Shown piece after piece: positions 34,221-41,921 of a stretch of 54,764 nt of DNA. The notes beneath the pieces were generated by a model. That model did no database searches. It had not been told where the DNA came from and saw only the letters and a program-made list of their open reading frames with translations. Both the position numbers and the translations under genes were made by a program. The stretch comes from CAZTAK01 sp964611585 (GTDB lineage: Bacteria > Pseudomonadota > Alphaproteobacteria > SHVP01), in NCBI GenBank assembly GCA_964611585.1, contig CAZTAK010000012.1:1-54764 (forward strand), written 5' to 3'. Position 1 is the first letter of the stretch; every line of letters begins with the position of its first letter.

Positions 34221-36550
34221 GCGAGTTTGACGAAGGAATCGATCACCTTCTTGGTGCCCGCCTTGTCGAAAGCGATCCGGAGACGGTTGCCGTCGATCGC
34301 CTCGACCCGCCCATAGCCGAACTTCTGGTGAAAGATGCGGTCGCCCTCGCTGAAGTGCCGGCTGGGGTCGGCGGAAAAATCGACATGCTCGGCACGCGCC
34401 TCGATCACCTGGCCATCGCGATTGACGGCGCGGTATTCGCGCAGGCGTTTGCGCCCCGGTGAGTCCCAGCCACGCGGTTCGAAATCGGCGGCGGCGTCGG
34501 CGAAGCCGGTTCCGGCGCCCGACGCGGTTCCGTCGGCGATCTCGACGTGTTGGGGCGGCAGTTCGTCCACAAACCGTGACGGCAGATTGTTCTGCCAGTC
34601 GGCAAAGGTGCGCCGGTTGGCGGCAAACGAGATATGCACCTGCCTGCGTGCCCGGGTGATGCCGACGTGGGCAAGCCGGCGTTCCTCTTCCAGGGCGGTC
34701 GTTCCGCCCTCGTCGAGCGAACGCTGGTTCGGGAACAGGGTCTCTTCCCACCCCGGCAGGAACACCACGTCGAATTCCAGCCCCTTGGCGGCGTGCAGCG
34801 TCATGATGTTGACCATCTCGCCGCCGGGGGCGCTGTCGTGGTCCATCACCAGGCTGATGTGATCGAGGAAGGCCGGCAAGGTCTCGTACTCGGTGAGCGA
34901 TTGCACCAGCTCGCGCAGGTTGTCGAGCCGCCCGGGCGCGGAAATGGATTTGTCGCGCTGCCACATTTCGGTATAGCCGGATTCGTCGAGGACCGTTTCG
35001 AGCAGATCCGGCAACTCGGCGGTTGCGGCGCGCTCGCGCCACCGGGCGAAGGACTCCAGCAGATTGCCGAGCGCCCGCCGTGCGGCGCCGCGCAGCTCGT
35101 CGGTGGCGATCAGTTCCTGGGCGGCGCGCACCAGCGACACCTGGGCGGCGCGGGCGTGGGCGTGCAAGGCCTGGATCGTCACTTCGCCGAGGCCGCGTTT
35201 GGGCGCGTTGACGATGCGCTCGAAGGCGATGCCGTCGTCGGGCTGGGCGATCACCTTGAGGTAGGCGACTGCGTCGCGAATCTCGCGGCGCTCGTAGAAC
35301 CTCATGCCGCCGATCACGCGGTAGGGCATACCGACGGTCAGAAAGCGGTCCTCGAATTCGCGGGTCTGGAACCCGGCCCGCACCAGCACTGCGATCTCGT
35401 TGAGGCTGAGACCCTCGCGTTGCAGAGATTCCATGTGATCGGCGATGACGCGGGCTTCTTCTTCACCGTCCCACATGTGGCGCACGGTAACCTTGTCGCC
35501 CTCGCGGTCCTCGGTCCACAGGGTCTTGCCCATGCGGTCTTCGTTGCGCGCGATCAGGTGCGAGGCGACGGCGAGGATGTGCGGCGTCGAACGGTAGTTG
35601 CGTTCGAGGCGAATCACCTGGGCGCCGGGAAAATCCTTCTCGAAACGCAGAATATTTCCGACCTCGGCCCCGCGCCAACCGTAGATCGACTGGTCGTCGT
35701 CGCCGACGCAGCAGATGTTGCGTCCGCCCTGGGCCAACAGCCGCAGCCACAGGTACTGCGCGACGTTGGTGTCCTGATACTCATCGACCAGGATGTAACG
35801 GAACTTTTCGCGGTATTCGTCGAGCACATCGGGGTGTTTGGTGAAAAGCGTCAGGCAGTGCAGCAGCAAATCGCCGAAGTCGGCCGCGTTCTGCAAGCGA
35901 AGCCGTTCCTGATAATCGTGGTAGAGCGCCACCGCGCGTCCCATCGCGAATTCGCCGCCGTCCTCGGCCGGGACCTGATCCGGCGTCCAGCCGCGGTCCT
36001 TCCAGCGCGAGATGATCGACGCCAGCACCCGCGCCGGCCAGCGTTTCTCGTCGAGGTTGGCGGCCACCATGACCTGTTTGAGCACGCGGACCTGATCGTC
36101 GGTGTCGATGATGGTGAAGTTGCCCGTCAGCTTCACCAGTTCGGCGTGGCGGCGCAGAATGCGTACGCCGATGGAATGGAAGGTGCCGAGCCACACCCCC
36201 TCGACCGCGCGTCCGACCAGGCCCTCGACGCGCTCGCGCATTTCGCGGGCAGCCTTGTTGGTGAAGGTTACGGCGAGGATTTCCCACGGCCGCGCCAGTC
36301 CCAGATTCTGGATATGGGCGAGGCGGGTGACCAGAACCCGGGTCTTGCCGGTACCCGCGCCCGCCAGCACCAGCACCGCGCCTTCGGTGGCGGTGACCGC
36401 CGCGCGTTGGGCTTCGTTGAGGGGATCGAGGTAGTCAGCCGGGCGCGCTCCTGCGGCCCGGGAGCGTGCGGCAATGCCGCCGCCCGTGGCTGCCGCCGGT
36501 ACGGGCGCGTCGTCGAAGGGGATATCGTCGAGATCGAAGGGGTCTGGCAT
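34217..36550 (-). CDS. uvrD: UvrD/PcrA-type ATP-dependent DNA helicase
   Basis: A superfamily 1A 3'-5' helicase acting in nucleotide excision and mismatch repair. The protein of 777 residues has Walker A AGAGTGKT at residues 63-70, the AVTFTNKAAREM motif Ia, ILVDEYQDTN (motif II), VGDDDQSIYGWRGA (motif III), NYRSTPHIL, and the late MTLHAAKGLEFD and GITRARRQ motifs. The C-terminus has the Tudor-like FHQKFGYGRVEAIDGNRLRIAF tail of PcrA/UvrD. I start at 36550, not the ATG at 36562, which lies inside a likely SOS box. It has no ribosome site, so the message may be leaderless. prmA follows with a GTGA overlap. Confidence 0.93.
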   Translation of the reverse strand: MPDPFDLDDIPFDDAPVPAAATGGGIAARSRAAGARPADYLDPLNEAQRAAVTATEGAVLVLAGAGTGKTRVLVTRLAHIQNLGLARPWEILAVTFTNKAAREMRERVEGLVGRAVEGVWLGTFHSIGVRILRRHAELVKLTGNFTIIDTDDQVRVLKQVMVAANLDEKRWPARVLASIISRWKDRGWTPDQVPAEDGGEFAMGRAVALYHDYQERLRLQNAADFGDLLLHCLTLFTKHPDVLDEYREKFRYILVDEYQDTNVAQYLWLRLLAQGGRNICCVGDDDQSIYGWRGAEVGNILRFEKDFPGAQVIRLERNYRSTPHILAVASHLIARNEDRMGKTLWTEDREGDKVTVRHMWDGEEEARVIADHMESLQREGLSLNEIAVLVRAGFQTREFEDRFLTVGMPYRVIGGMRFYERREIRDAVAYLKVIAQPDDGIAFERIVNAPKRGLGEVTIQALHAHARAAQVSLVRAAQELIATDELRGAARRALGNLLESFARWRERAATAELPDLLETVLDESGYTEMWQRDKSISAPGRLDNLRELVQSLTEYETLPAFLDHISLVMDHDSAPGGEMVNIMTLHAAKGLEFDVVFLPGWEETLFPNQRSLDEGGTTALEEERRLAHVGITRARRQVHISFAANRRTFADWQNNLPSRFVDELPPQHVEIADGTASGAGTGFADAAADFEPRGWDSPGRKRLREYRAVNRDGQVIEARAEHVDFSADPSRHFSEGDRIFHQKFGYGRVEAIDGNRLRIAFDKAGTKKVIDSFVKLA

Positions 36551-36556
36551 CGTTGA

Positions 36557-36571
36557 GAACATATATAGTAC
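36557..36571 (-). promoter_or_regulatory. Near-consensus LexA box at the uvrD start
   Basis: On the minus strand the sequence reads GTAC-TATATAT-GTTC, one mismatch from the alphaproteobacterial GTTC-N7-GTTC operator. It ends six bases before the uvrD start codon. The TATATAT spacer could be the -10 element, putting the transcript start almost at the ATG. LexA control of uvrD is known in E. coli; here it is inferred from this site. Confidence 0.5.
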
Positions 36572-36617
36572 ATCGGCGCCCCGCGCCCACAGGATTTTGT
36601 GGGCCTTGGACCGTGCC

Positions 36618-36646
36618 CCTCACCTTTCGACAGGCTCAGGGTGAGG
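36618..36646 (+). repeat. REP-like palindromic element, copy 1
   Basis: A 29-base imperfect palindrome framed by CCTCACC and GGTGAGG, with core TTCGACAGGCTC. It is the first of three copies between uvrD and the RidA-like gene. Elements with a TTCGACAGGCTCAG core are scattered through many alphaproteobacterial genomes. Confidence 0.75.
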
Positions 36647-36672
36647 TTCCTTGGATTGCGGCGCCCGCTATT

Positions 36673-36701
36673 CCTCATGCTGAGCCTGTCGAAGCGTGAG
36701 G
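36673..36701 (-). repeat. REP-like palindromic element, copy 2 (inverted)
   Basis: The same 29-base unit in the opposite orientation (GAGCCTGTCGAA core), framed by CCTCA and TGAGG. Copies 1 and 2 together could fold into a longer cruciform or mRNA hairpin. Confidence 0.75.
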
Positions 36702-36724
36702 ATGGATACGCAGTCCCGAATCGC

Positions 36725-36753
36725 CCTCATCCTTCGACATGCTCGGGATGAGG
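36725..36753 (+). repeat. REP-like palindromic element, copy 3
   Basis: A third 29-base unit (core TTCGACATGCTC), framed by CCTCATCC and GGATGAGG. It lies 24 bases before the end of the RidA-like gene and is in the same orientation as copy 1. Confidence 0.75.
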
Positions 36754-36777
36754 TGATGAACAATCCCGCACGTCCCG

Positions 36778-37188
36778 TCACGCCCCGGGCGGCAGTTCCA
36801 CGGTCGGGTGGATTTCGAGCATCGCGCCGGGCAGGAACAGCCCCGCCACTTGCACCGCCGTGGCGGCCGGAAGGGCCGCGCCGGCGCGTTCGTAGCAGGC
36901 CCGCCGCACAGGCCCGGCGGCGCCGAGCGCCGCGAGATCGGTGGCGAAGCTGATCTCGCTGACCACGTCTTTCAGGGAGGCGCCGGCGTGGGCCAGCGCG
37001 TGCTCCATGCGCGCGTAGATGCGCGCCACCTGGGCCTCCATATCGCCCGCACCGACGAGTTCGAAGTTCTCGTCCGCCGACAACAGTCCCGACATGTAGA
37101 GCGTGTTGCCGGCGCGCACGAAGCGGCTGATGCCGATTTCATTTTCAAGTTTTTCGTCGACGTGAATGATTTGCTCGTGGCGGGCCAT
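36778..37188 (-). CDS. RidA-like (YjgF/UK114) protein lacking the catalytic arginine
   Basis: The 136-residue protein belongs to the RidA family, whose archetypes hydrolyse reactive enamine and imine intermediates. The fold signatures are visible: ISRFVRAGNTLYMSGLLS, QVARIYARMEHALAHAGASLKDVV, and the closing LPAATAVQVAGLFLPGAMLEI. In active RidA the last block reads P-A-R-S/T-x-V with an essential arginine and ends in IEIEA. Here the arginine is alanine (PAATAV) and the later glutamate position is histidine (LEIHP). It therefore belongs to a non-archetypal subgroup with unknown activity. Confidence 0.85.
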   Translation of the reverse strand: MARHEQIIHVDEKLENEIGISRFVRAGNTLYMSGLLSADENFELVGAGDMEAQVARIYARMEHALAHAGASLKDVVSEISFATDLAALGAAGPVRRACYERAGAALPAATAVQVAGLFLPGAMLEIHPTVELPPGA

Positions 37189-37294
37189 GATTGCCTCCGT
37201 GCCGGTGGAAACCCAGCATGGCCGACGGGCGCGCCTGCGGCAATTGTCTTGGCAAATCGCGGTCGATGCGTCTATCGAACGCGCCGCCGGGCCT

Positions 37295-39091
37295 CTACCG
37301 GCGCCCGTGGCGGCGGCGCTCGTCGTGCTCCTCTTCGCGCGCCTGCATCAAGGCGCGGTTGTAGGCCACCAGCGCCGCCTTGTGATGGACGATGCCAAGT
37401 ATCCGCATCGAGGCGCCGTCATCCACCACCGGCAGCGATTCCTCGCCACTGCCGTCCATCCCCTTGAGGGTCTTTTCGAGGTCGTCGCCGGCGTGGAGCA
37501 CGGTCGGGTGGAGCCGCGCGATGTCGCGCGCGTTGATGAGGTGATCGAGCGTCGGGTCGAACGCGACCGCCTTGATATCGGCGAAGGTGATGGTGCCGAT
37601 CAGCTCCCCGGCGGCGCCGACGACGAAAAAATCACCGTAGGCCGAGGATTCGAGGATCGAGCGGATGTGCGCGATCGGCGCGTTTTCGGGGATGGTGTCG
37701 TATTCCTGGGTCATCAGGTCGCCGACGCGGCGTGTCTTCAAGAGATGTTCGATCCGCCCCGAGCGCAGATTGAGGCCGCGGCGTTCGAGCTGCCAATGGA
37801 AGAACGACTTGCCGAACGCCTGCTGCGTGACCAGGCTCGAAACCGCCACCGCGACCATTGCCGCGATCGTCACCGACACGTCACCGGTCAGCTCGAAGGC
37901 GATCAGGATGGTTGAGATCGGCGCACCGATCACCGGGGCCGCCACCGCCCCCATGCCGATCATCGCGTAAAATCCGGGCTCGATGGCCGCCCCCGGGAAC
38001 AGGGCGGCGATAGCAACGCCCAGCGCGCCGCCGGCCATGGCGCCGACGAACAGGGAGGGCGAGAAAACGCCGCCACCGAAGCGACCGCCCAGGCTGACAC
38101 CGGTCGCGACCGTCTTGGCGATCACCAGCGCGATCAAGAGCCCGATTCCGAAACCGCCCTTGAGTGCGGTATCGGTCGCTTCGTAGCCGACGCCCAGAAC
38201 CTGCGGGAAGACAATCGCGATCGCTCCGACGATCAGCCCGGCCACGGCCGGTCGCAGCCACACCGGCGCACGGCTCTTGTCGAAGGCGTCGCTGGCGGCG
38301 GCAATGGTGCGCACGAACAGGACCGCAACGCCCGCGCAGATCAGGCCGAGAGCGAAAAAGGCGGCATACTCGGGCACCGCCACGAGACCGTAATCCGGCA
38401 CCGTAAAAGCCGGGAAGTCGCCATAGCGCAACCGCGAAATCACCGTGCCCGCGACCGCGGCGATGACTATGGGGGCGAATGCGTGCAGCGCGTAATGCCC
38501 GATCACCACTTCGAGGGCAAAGAAAACGCCGGCGATGGGCGCGTTGAACGAGGCGGCAACGCCGGCCGCCACGCCGCATCCCAACAGCGTTAGCGCGAGG
38601 GACGGATTGAGGTGCATCCGCCGCGCGACGTAGGACGCAATCGCGCCGCCAAGATGCACCATCGGGCCTTCGCGACCGGCCGACGCGCCGGCGCCGAGCG
38701 AAACGGCATTCACCAGGACGGCCTTGAGGCCGAGGTTGAGCGACAGCTGCCCGCCGTGAAGCGCGCCCGCTTCGATTACGTCGGCCACCCCCTGCGGCCG
38801 CCGCCCGGGCATGAACAGGTAAATGAACCCGCCGACAGCCAGGCCGCCGGCCACCGGCACCAGCAGCACCTGCCACCACGGCAGGGCGCTGACGCGGCTG
38901 AACACGTCCTCGGTAGAAAAGCCGTAACCGAGCTGTTGCACCGCGCCCAGCAGTTCGCGGAACCCGATGGCCGCGGCGGCAACCCCGACGCCGATCACCA
39001 CCGCAAGGATCGTCAGTATGACCTGGTCGTTGCGGGTAAAGCGGCGCCAGCGCAGGGTCAGTAAGGCAAGACCGGTGGCGCGCTTTTTCAT
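37295..39091 (-). CDS. ClC-family chloride channel or transporter with CBS pair
   Basis: The 598-residue membrane protein has about ten or more hydrophobic helices to residue 425 and then two CBS domains (VGDLMTQEYDTIPENAPIAHI, then FDPTLDHLINARDIARLHPT). Selectivity-filter motifs are present: GAGASAGREGPMVHLGG with the gating glutamate E141, and GGRFGGGVFSPSLFVGA. The internal proton glutamate of E. coli ClC-ec1 (second Glu of IEEM) is replaced: the segment here is FALEVVIGH, with Val at 195. Loss of that residue is found in channels and in some non-coupled members, so this may be a channel. It follows the pentapeptide-repeat gene by 60 bases. Confidence 0.92.
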   Translation of the reverse strand: MKKRATGLALLTLRWRRFTRNDQVILTILAVVIGVGVAAAAIGFRELLGAVQQLGYGFSTEDVFSRVSALPWWQVLLVPVAGGLAVGGFIYLFMPGRRPQGVADVIEAGALHGGQLSLNLGLKAVLVNAVSLGAGASAGREGPMVHLGGAIASYVARRMHLNPSLALTLLGCGVAAGVAASFNAPIAGVFFALEVVIGHYALHAFAPIVIAAVAGTVISRLRYGDFPAFTVPDYGLVAVPEYAAFFALGLICAGVAVLFVRTIAAASDAFDKSRAPVWLRPAVAGLIVGAIAIVFPQVLGVGYEATDTALKGGFGIGLLIALVIAKTVATGVSLGGRFGGGVFSPSLFVGAMAGGALGVAIAALFPGAAIEPGFYAMIGMGAVAAPVIGAPISTILIAFELTGDVSVTIAAMVAVAVSSLVTQQAFGKSFFHWQLERRGLNLRSGRIEHLLKTRRVGDLMTQEYDTIPENAPIAHIRSILESSAYGDFFVVGAAGELIGTITFADIKAVAFDPTLDHLINARDIARLHPTVLHAGDDLEKTLKGMDGSGEESLPVVDDGASMRILGIVHHKAALVAYNRALMQAREEEHDERRRHGRR

Positions 39092-39151
39092 CGGCTCAGA
39101 TTTTCGCGATCCCAGCGACCGGGCACGAACAATACGCTCTCGAACGATCCG

Positions 39152-39685
39152 TTAGTTGCACGTCCCTTCCGAACCTTCCTTGCAGATCGTGATCCCATCC
39201 ACCCAGCGCACACCCGAGAGGTCGGCGTTGAGCAAGTCTGCACCGTCGACGCGGGCGCCGCTCAGGTCGGCCCCCCGCAGGTTGGCGCGGAAGAACCGCG
39301 CGCGGCGCAAATCGGCATTCTTGAACGAGGCGCCGGCCAGGTTCGCCTTGGTGAAATCAACCTCTGTCAGGGTCGCGCCGTCGAACACCGCTCCGGTGAG
39401 GTCGGCGGTAATAAATCGGGCGCGGTGGGCGCTGATCCGGGCGAGGTTGGCGCCGGGAAGTTTGGCGCGGATGAAGCGGGCATCGCGCAGCGCCGCGCCT
39501 TCCAGGTTGACGCCCTCGAAGGTGCGCTCGGAGAAGTCGCAGCGTTTCCAGTCGACGCCGGGCCGGGGCGGATCGATGCAGTCCGCCGCTGCCGGGGCGG
39601 GCAGGGCCGCAAGTCCGGAAAAGGCTGCGAGGGCCAACATGCCCGCCAGACGGAACCAGGAGGAAACCACGCCAGAATGGGTCAT
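39152..39685 (-). CDS. Exported pentapeptide-repeat protein, 177 aa
   Basis: Residues 1-34 form a Sec signal peptide ending ALPAPAAADC. From about residue 48 to 160 the sequence follows the A(D/N)LXX pentapeptide pattern, e.g. NLEGAALRDARFIRAKLPGA and ADLRRARFFRANLRGADLSG, which folds as a right-handed quadrilateral beta-helix. Three cysteines lie outside the repeats (C36, C49 and the pair in the tail ICKEGSEGTCN), so disulfides in the periplasm are likely. The function of such exported forms is unknown. Confidence 0.88.
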   Translation of the reverse strand: MTHSGVVSSWFRLAGMLALAAFSGLAALPAPAAADCIDPPRPGVDWKRCDFSERTFEGVNLEGAALRDARFIRAKLPGANLARISAHRARFITADLTGAVFDGATLTEVDFTKANLAGASFKNADLRRARFFRANLRGADLSGARVDGADLLNADLSGVRWVDGITICKEGSEGTCN

Positions 39686-39771
39686 TTCTCTTTGTATTGC
39701 AGGGGCGGGAGCGTTTGTCCACCGCCGTGCCCGCAGCCTATCGTCACCCCCCCGTGAGGGCAGGTCTGAAA

Positions 39772-40257
39772 TCAGTCGCGGCGGATGCCCATTGCCCGAC
39801 CCGCCAGCTCCGGGCGCGGCAGGGTGCGGTGCGCCGCCATCATATCGGCCATAATAGCGGTCTTATCGTGCGGCATCGCGGCCGAGCGGCGGGTGGCCAG
39901 ATCGACATGGATGGTCAGCCATTCGTGCGTCGCGGCCAGGTAACCCTCGCGGGTCTGATACATGGCGCTAAAGAAATGCTGGCGCTTGGCGTCGTAATCC
40001 AGAAGTTGAAACGTAAACCGCAGCGGGTCGCCGAACGTAACCTCGCGCAGATAGTTGAGATGGCTTTCGAGCGTCATGGTCGAACAATCGGTTTGTTTGC
40101 GGTAGTCGGTGCCGATGCCGATGTGGTCGTAGAGCCTATCCAGCGCCTGATCGAACGCCAGCAGGTAATACGCCACGTTCATGTGGCCGTTGTGGTCGAT
40201 CCATTCCCGGCGCACGGTCTCGCCGCTGTCGATTACGGTGGGAGCCTCAAATTTCAT
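39772..40257 (-). CDS. Hotdog-fold acyl-CoA thioesterase
   Basis: The 161-residue protein is of the 4HBT-like hotdog type. It has the near-N-terminal EWIDHNGHMNVAYYLLAFDQA block with the D-x-x-G-H-M-N active-site pattern, then ESHLNYLREVTFGDPLRFTFQLLDYDAKRQHFF, the usual strand set around the substrate tunnel. Relatives include thioesterases found beside carnitine dehydrogenase genes, acting on betainyl-CoA, but there is no carnitine gene nearby, so the substrate is open. It diverges from the nitrilase region. Confidence 0.85.
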   Translation of the reverse strand: MKFEAPTVIDSGETVRREWIDHNGHMNVAYYLLAFDQALDRLYDHIGIGTDYRKQTDCSTMTLESHLNYLREVTFGDPLRFTFQLLDYDAKRQHFFSAMYQTREGYLAATHEWLTIHVDLATRRSAAMPHDKTAIMADMMAAHRTLPRPELAGRAMGIRRD

Positions 40258-40305
40258 GGCCGGGACTATAGGGACGGGCGTGCAGCCTGCCTAGGTGCGG
40301 CACGC

Positions 40306-40334
40306 TTGATGATGCCCGCTGGCGGTCCTAGAGT
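40306..40334 (+). promoter_or_regulatory. Promoter copy A (TTGATG-N17-TAGAGT)
   Basis: TTGATG at 40306-40311 and TAGAGT at 40329-40334 have ideal 17-base spacing. The same pair with a nearly identical spacer lies at 41862-41890 ahead of the intact oxidase gene. Conservation of both hexamers and the spacing between two diverged copies supports a working promoter. Confidence 0.6.
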
Positions 40335-40364
40335 GAACGCGGGACCCGCAGCGCAGTTTTTTTC

Positions 40365-40467
40365 ATGTTTCACGCCGCACAAAATGAAGACGCCTTGGCT
40401 TCGGCCGTCGCCGGAAATCGGGAATTGCGGGGTGAGCGGCTGGTCGCCTCGGCGGGCCTGCGCCGCC
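40365..40467 (+). pseudogene. Truncated 5' copy of the FAD-linked oxidase gene
   Basis: Starting at the ATG, the first 34 codons (MFHAAQNEDALASAVAGNRE and on to GERLVASAGLRR) match the first 34 codons of the intact oxidase at 41922 at half of all positions (17 of 34); the same frame, promoter and about the same promoter-to-start distance are kept. After that the sequence diverges and the frame continues into unrelated Arg-rich sequence. It is best read as the remnant of a duplicated oxidase gene. Its promoter may now drive the nitrilase gene downstream. Confidence 0.7.
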
Positions 40468-40696
40468 GAGGCTATCTGCAATATTGGGTTGGCGTGAGCG
40501 GGAGAACCGGAACCGGCCATGCCCCATCCCGCCGGCCCGTTTCGTCTCACCGATTGCAACGAGCCGGTCGCGCGTGTTTTATTGACATTGATGCCGGGCC
40601 GATCCGGGAACAGATGCGGCCGGAGCAAAAGGAACGACGGGCGGTTCCGGCACGCCGACCGGGTTCCAGAGCATTGCCAGGAGTGGGGAGATAATA
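40468..40696. other. Leader between oxidase remnant and nitrilase gene
   Basis: This 229-base stretch has no recognisable gene. It contains a perfect TTGACA at 40582-40587, but I find no good -10 element 16-18 bases after it. GTGGGGAG lies before the nitrilase start as ribosome site. It may be the decayed continuation of the oxidase copy, though I cannot align it with the intact gene by eye. Confidence 0.45.
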
Positions 40697-41650
40697 ATGA
40701 CAACGAAGTTCAAGGTTGCGGCGGCCCATGCCTCGTCGGTCTTTCTCGATCGGGCCGGATCAGTCGAAAAGGCTTGCGGACTGATCGAGCAGGCGGGGCA
40801 GCAAGATGTGAAAGTGCTGGTCTTTCCGGAATCCTTCGTGCCGGGCTTTCCCTACTGGATCAACCTCTATCCGCCGACCCACCAACTGGCCATGCACGCC
40901 CGCTTTGCCGAGCAGTCGGTGGAGGCGCCGGGGCCGCATCTGCAAGCCGTTCAGGACGCTGCAAAGGCGGCCGGCGTGATCGTCGTGTTGGGCATCAGCG
41001 AACGCGATGGCGGTACGCTTTACAACACGCAGGTTTTCATTGATGAAACCGGCCGCTATCTCGGCAAGCACCGCAAACTTCAGGTGACTTTCGCCGAACG
41101 GACGATCTGGGGTCAGGGCGACGGCTCGACCCTCACGGTGTTCGACACCGCGCATGGCAAGATCGGCGGACTGATCTGTTACGAGCACATGATGAATATG
41201 GCGCGGCAAGCGCTGATCATGCAGGGCCTTCAGATCCACTGCGCGGCGTGGCCGACATTCGCGTCACAAAAAGGCCTCAGTGGCGTTTTCGATAACTGCG
41301 TCGACAGCCTATCGCGGGCGCACGCCTTGTCCGGCCAGTGCTTTGTGATCGTCGCGGAGAATCCGGTGACTCAGGAATATATCGACGTCATCGAGGGCGG
41401 CCTGGGCCCGCAGGCTGATCTGGAGGCGGGCGGTGGAAGTTCCGCCATCTACGGTCCCGCGGGTCTGCCCATCGCCGGACCGCATGTCGGGCTGGAGGAA
41501 AAGCTCGTGGTGGCCGAGATCGACTTCGGGGACATCGCGTTTAGCAAGGTCCTCGTTGACAGTGCCGGTCACTATGCGCGCCCGGAGGTGCTGAAACTTG
41601 TTGTTGACGCGCGGCCGATGACCGGATTCACGCGCCTGACCGAAGAGTAG
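40697..41650 (+). CDS. Nitrilase (C-N hydrolase superfamily, branch 1)
   Basis: Nitrilases hydrolyse nitriles to carboxylic acids and ammonia. The 317-residue protein has the full catalytic triad: E45 in VFPESFVPGFPYWI, K127 in KHRKLQVTFAERTIWGQGDG, and C161 in GGLICYEHMMNMARQALIMQ. The CYEH motif and the following IHCAAWPTF are those of true nitrilases rather than amidases or carbamoylases. The substrate class (aliphatic, aromatic or arylacetonitrile) cannot be read from this. It lies between a decayed and an intact copy of an FAD-linked oxidase gene on the same strand. Confidence 0.93.
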   Translation: MTTKFKVAAAHASSVFLDRAGSVEKACGLIEQAGQQDVKVLVFPESFVPGFPYWINLYPPTHQLAMHARFAEQSVEAPGPHLQAVQDAAKAAGVIVVLGISERDGGTLYNTQVFIDETGRYLGKHRKLQVTFAERTIWGQGDGSTLTVFDTAHGKIGGLICYEHMMNMARQALIMQGLQIHCAAWPTFASQKGLSGVFDNCVDSLSRAHALSGQCFVIVAENPVTQEYIDVIEGGLGPQADLEAGGGSSAIYGPAGLPIAGPHVGLEEKLVVAEIDFGDIAFSKVLVDSAGHYARPEVLKLVVDARPMTGFTRLTEE

Positions 41651-41861
41651 ACCGAATCGCCGCCGCCGCAGGAATAGACGCGCGGTAGAAGTTCGAACCG
41701 CGTGTTGGAACAGGTGTTGTAGAGACCGTATTACGCGCGCGGGAATACTGAGTTCATCCTGGTCGCTGGCTTGGCCGCAGAATATTTCCGCGCACAGGGC
41801 GGCGCCCTCGATCGCCCTTGTGGCAGTGGGGGCGGCGGTAGCGGCTTCGGGCGCGGCGCGT

Positions 41862-41890
41862 TTGATGTTGCCTGCTGGCGGCCCTAGAGT
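41862..41890 (+). promoter_or_regulatory. Promoter copy B (TTGATG-N17-TAGAGT)
   Basis: TTGATG at 41862-41867 and TAGAGT at 41885-41890 match promoter copy A in both hexamers and in spacing; the spacer differs from copy A at only three or so positions (both hold GCTGGCGG). It lies 31 bases before the oxidase start codon. Confidence 0.6.
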
Positions 41891-41921
41891 GACTCCGGGA
41901 CCGGCAGCACGAATACGAACC

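Noticed and set aside
33312..35042. A long minus-strand frame of 576 codons covering prmA and the end of uvrD
   Set aside because: Only the last 302 codons look like PrmA; the rest is an Arg-rich out-of-frame reading of the helicase gene.
36551..36562. Upstream ATG at 36562 as the uvrD start
   Set aside because: It lies inside the likely LexA box and -10 region and has no ribosome site; the ATG at 36550 starts the family-like sequence.
40582..40587. Perfect TTGACA upstream of the nitrilase as a promoter
   Set aside because: No acceptable -10 hexamer lies 16-18 bases downstream.
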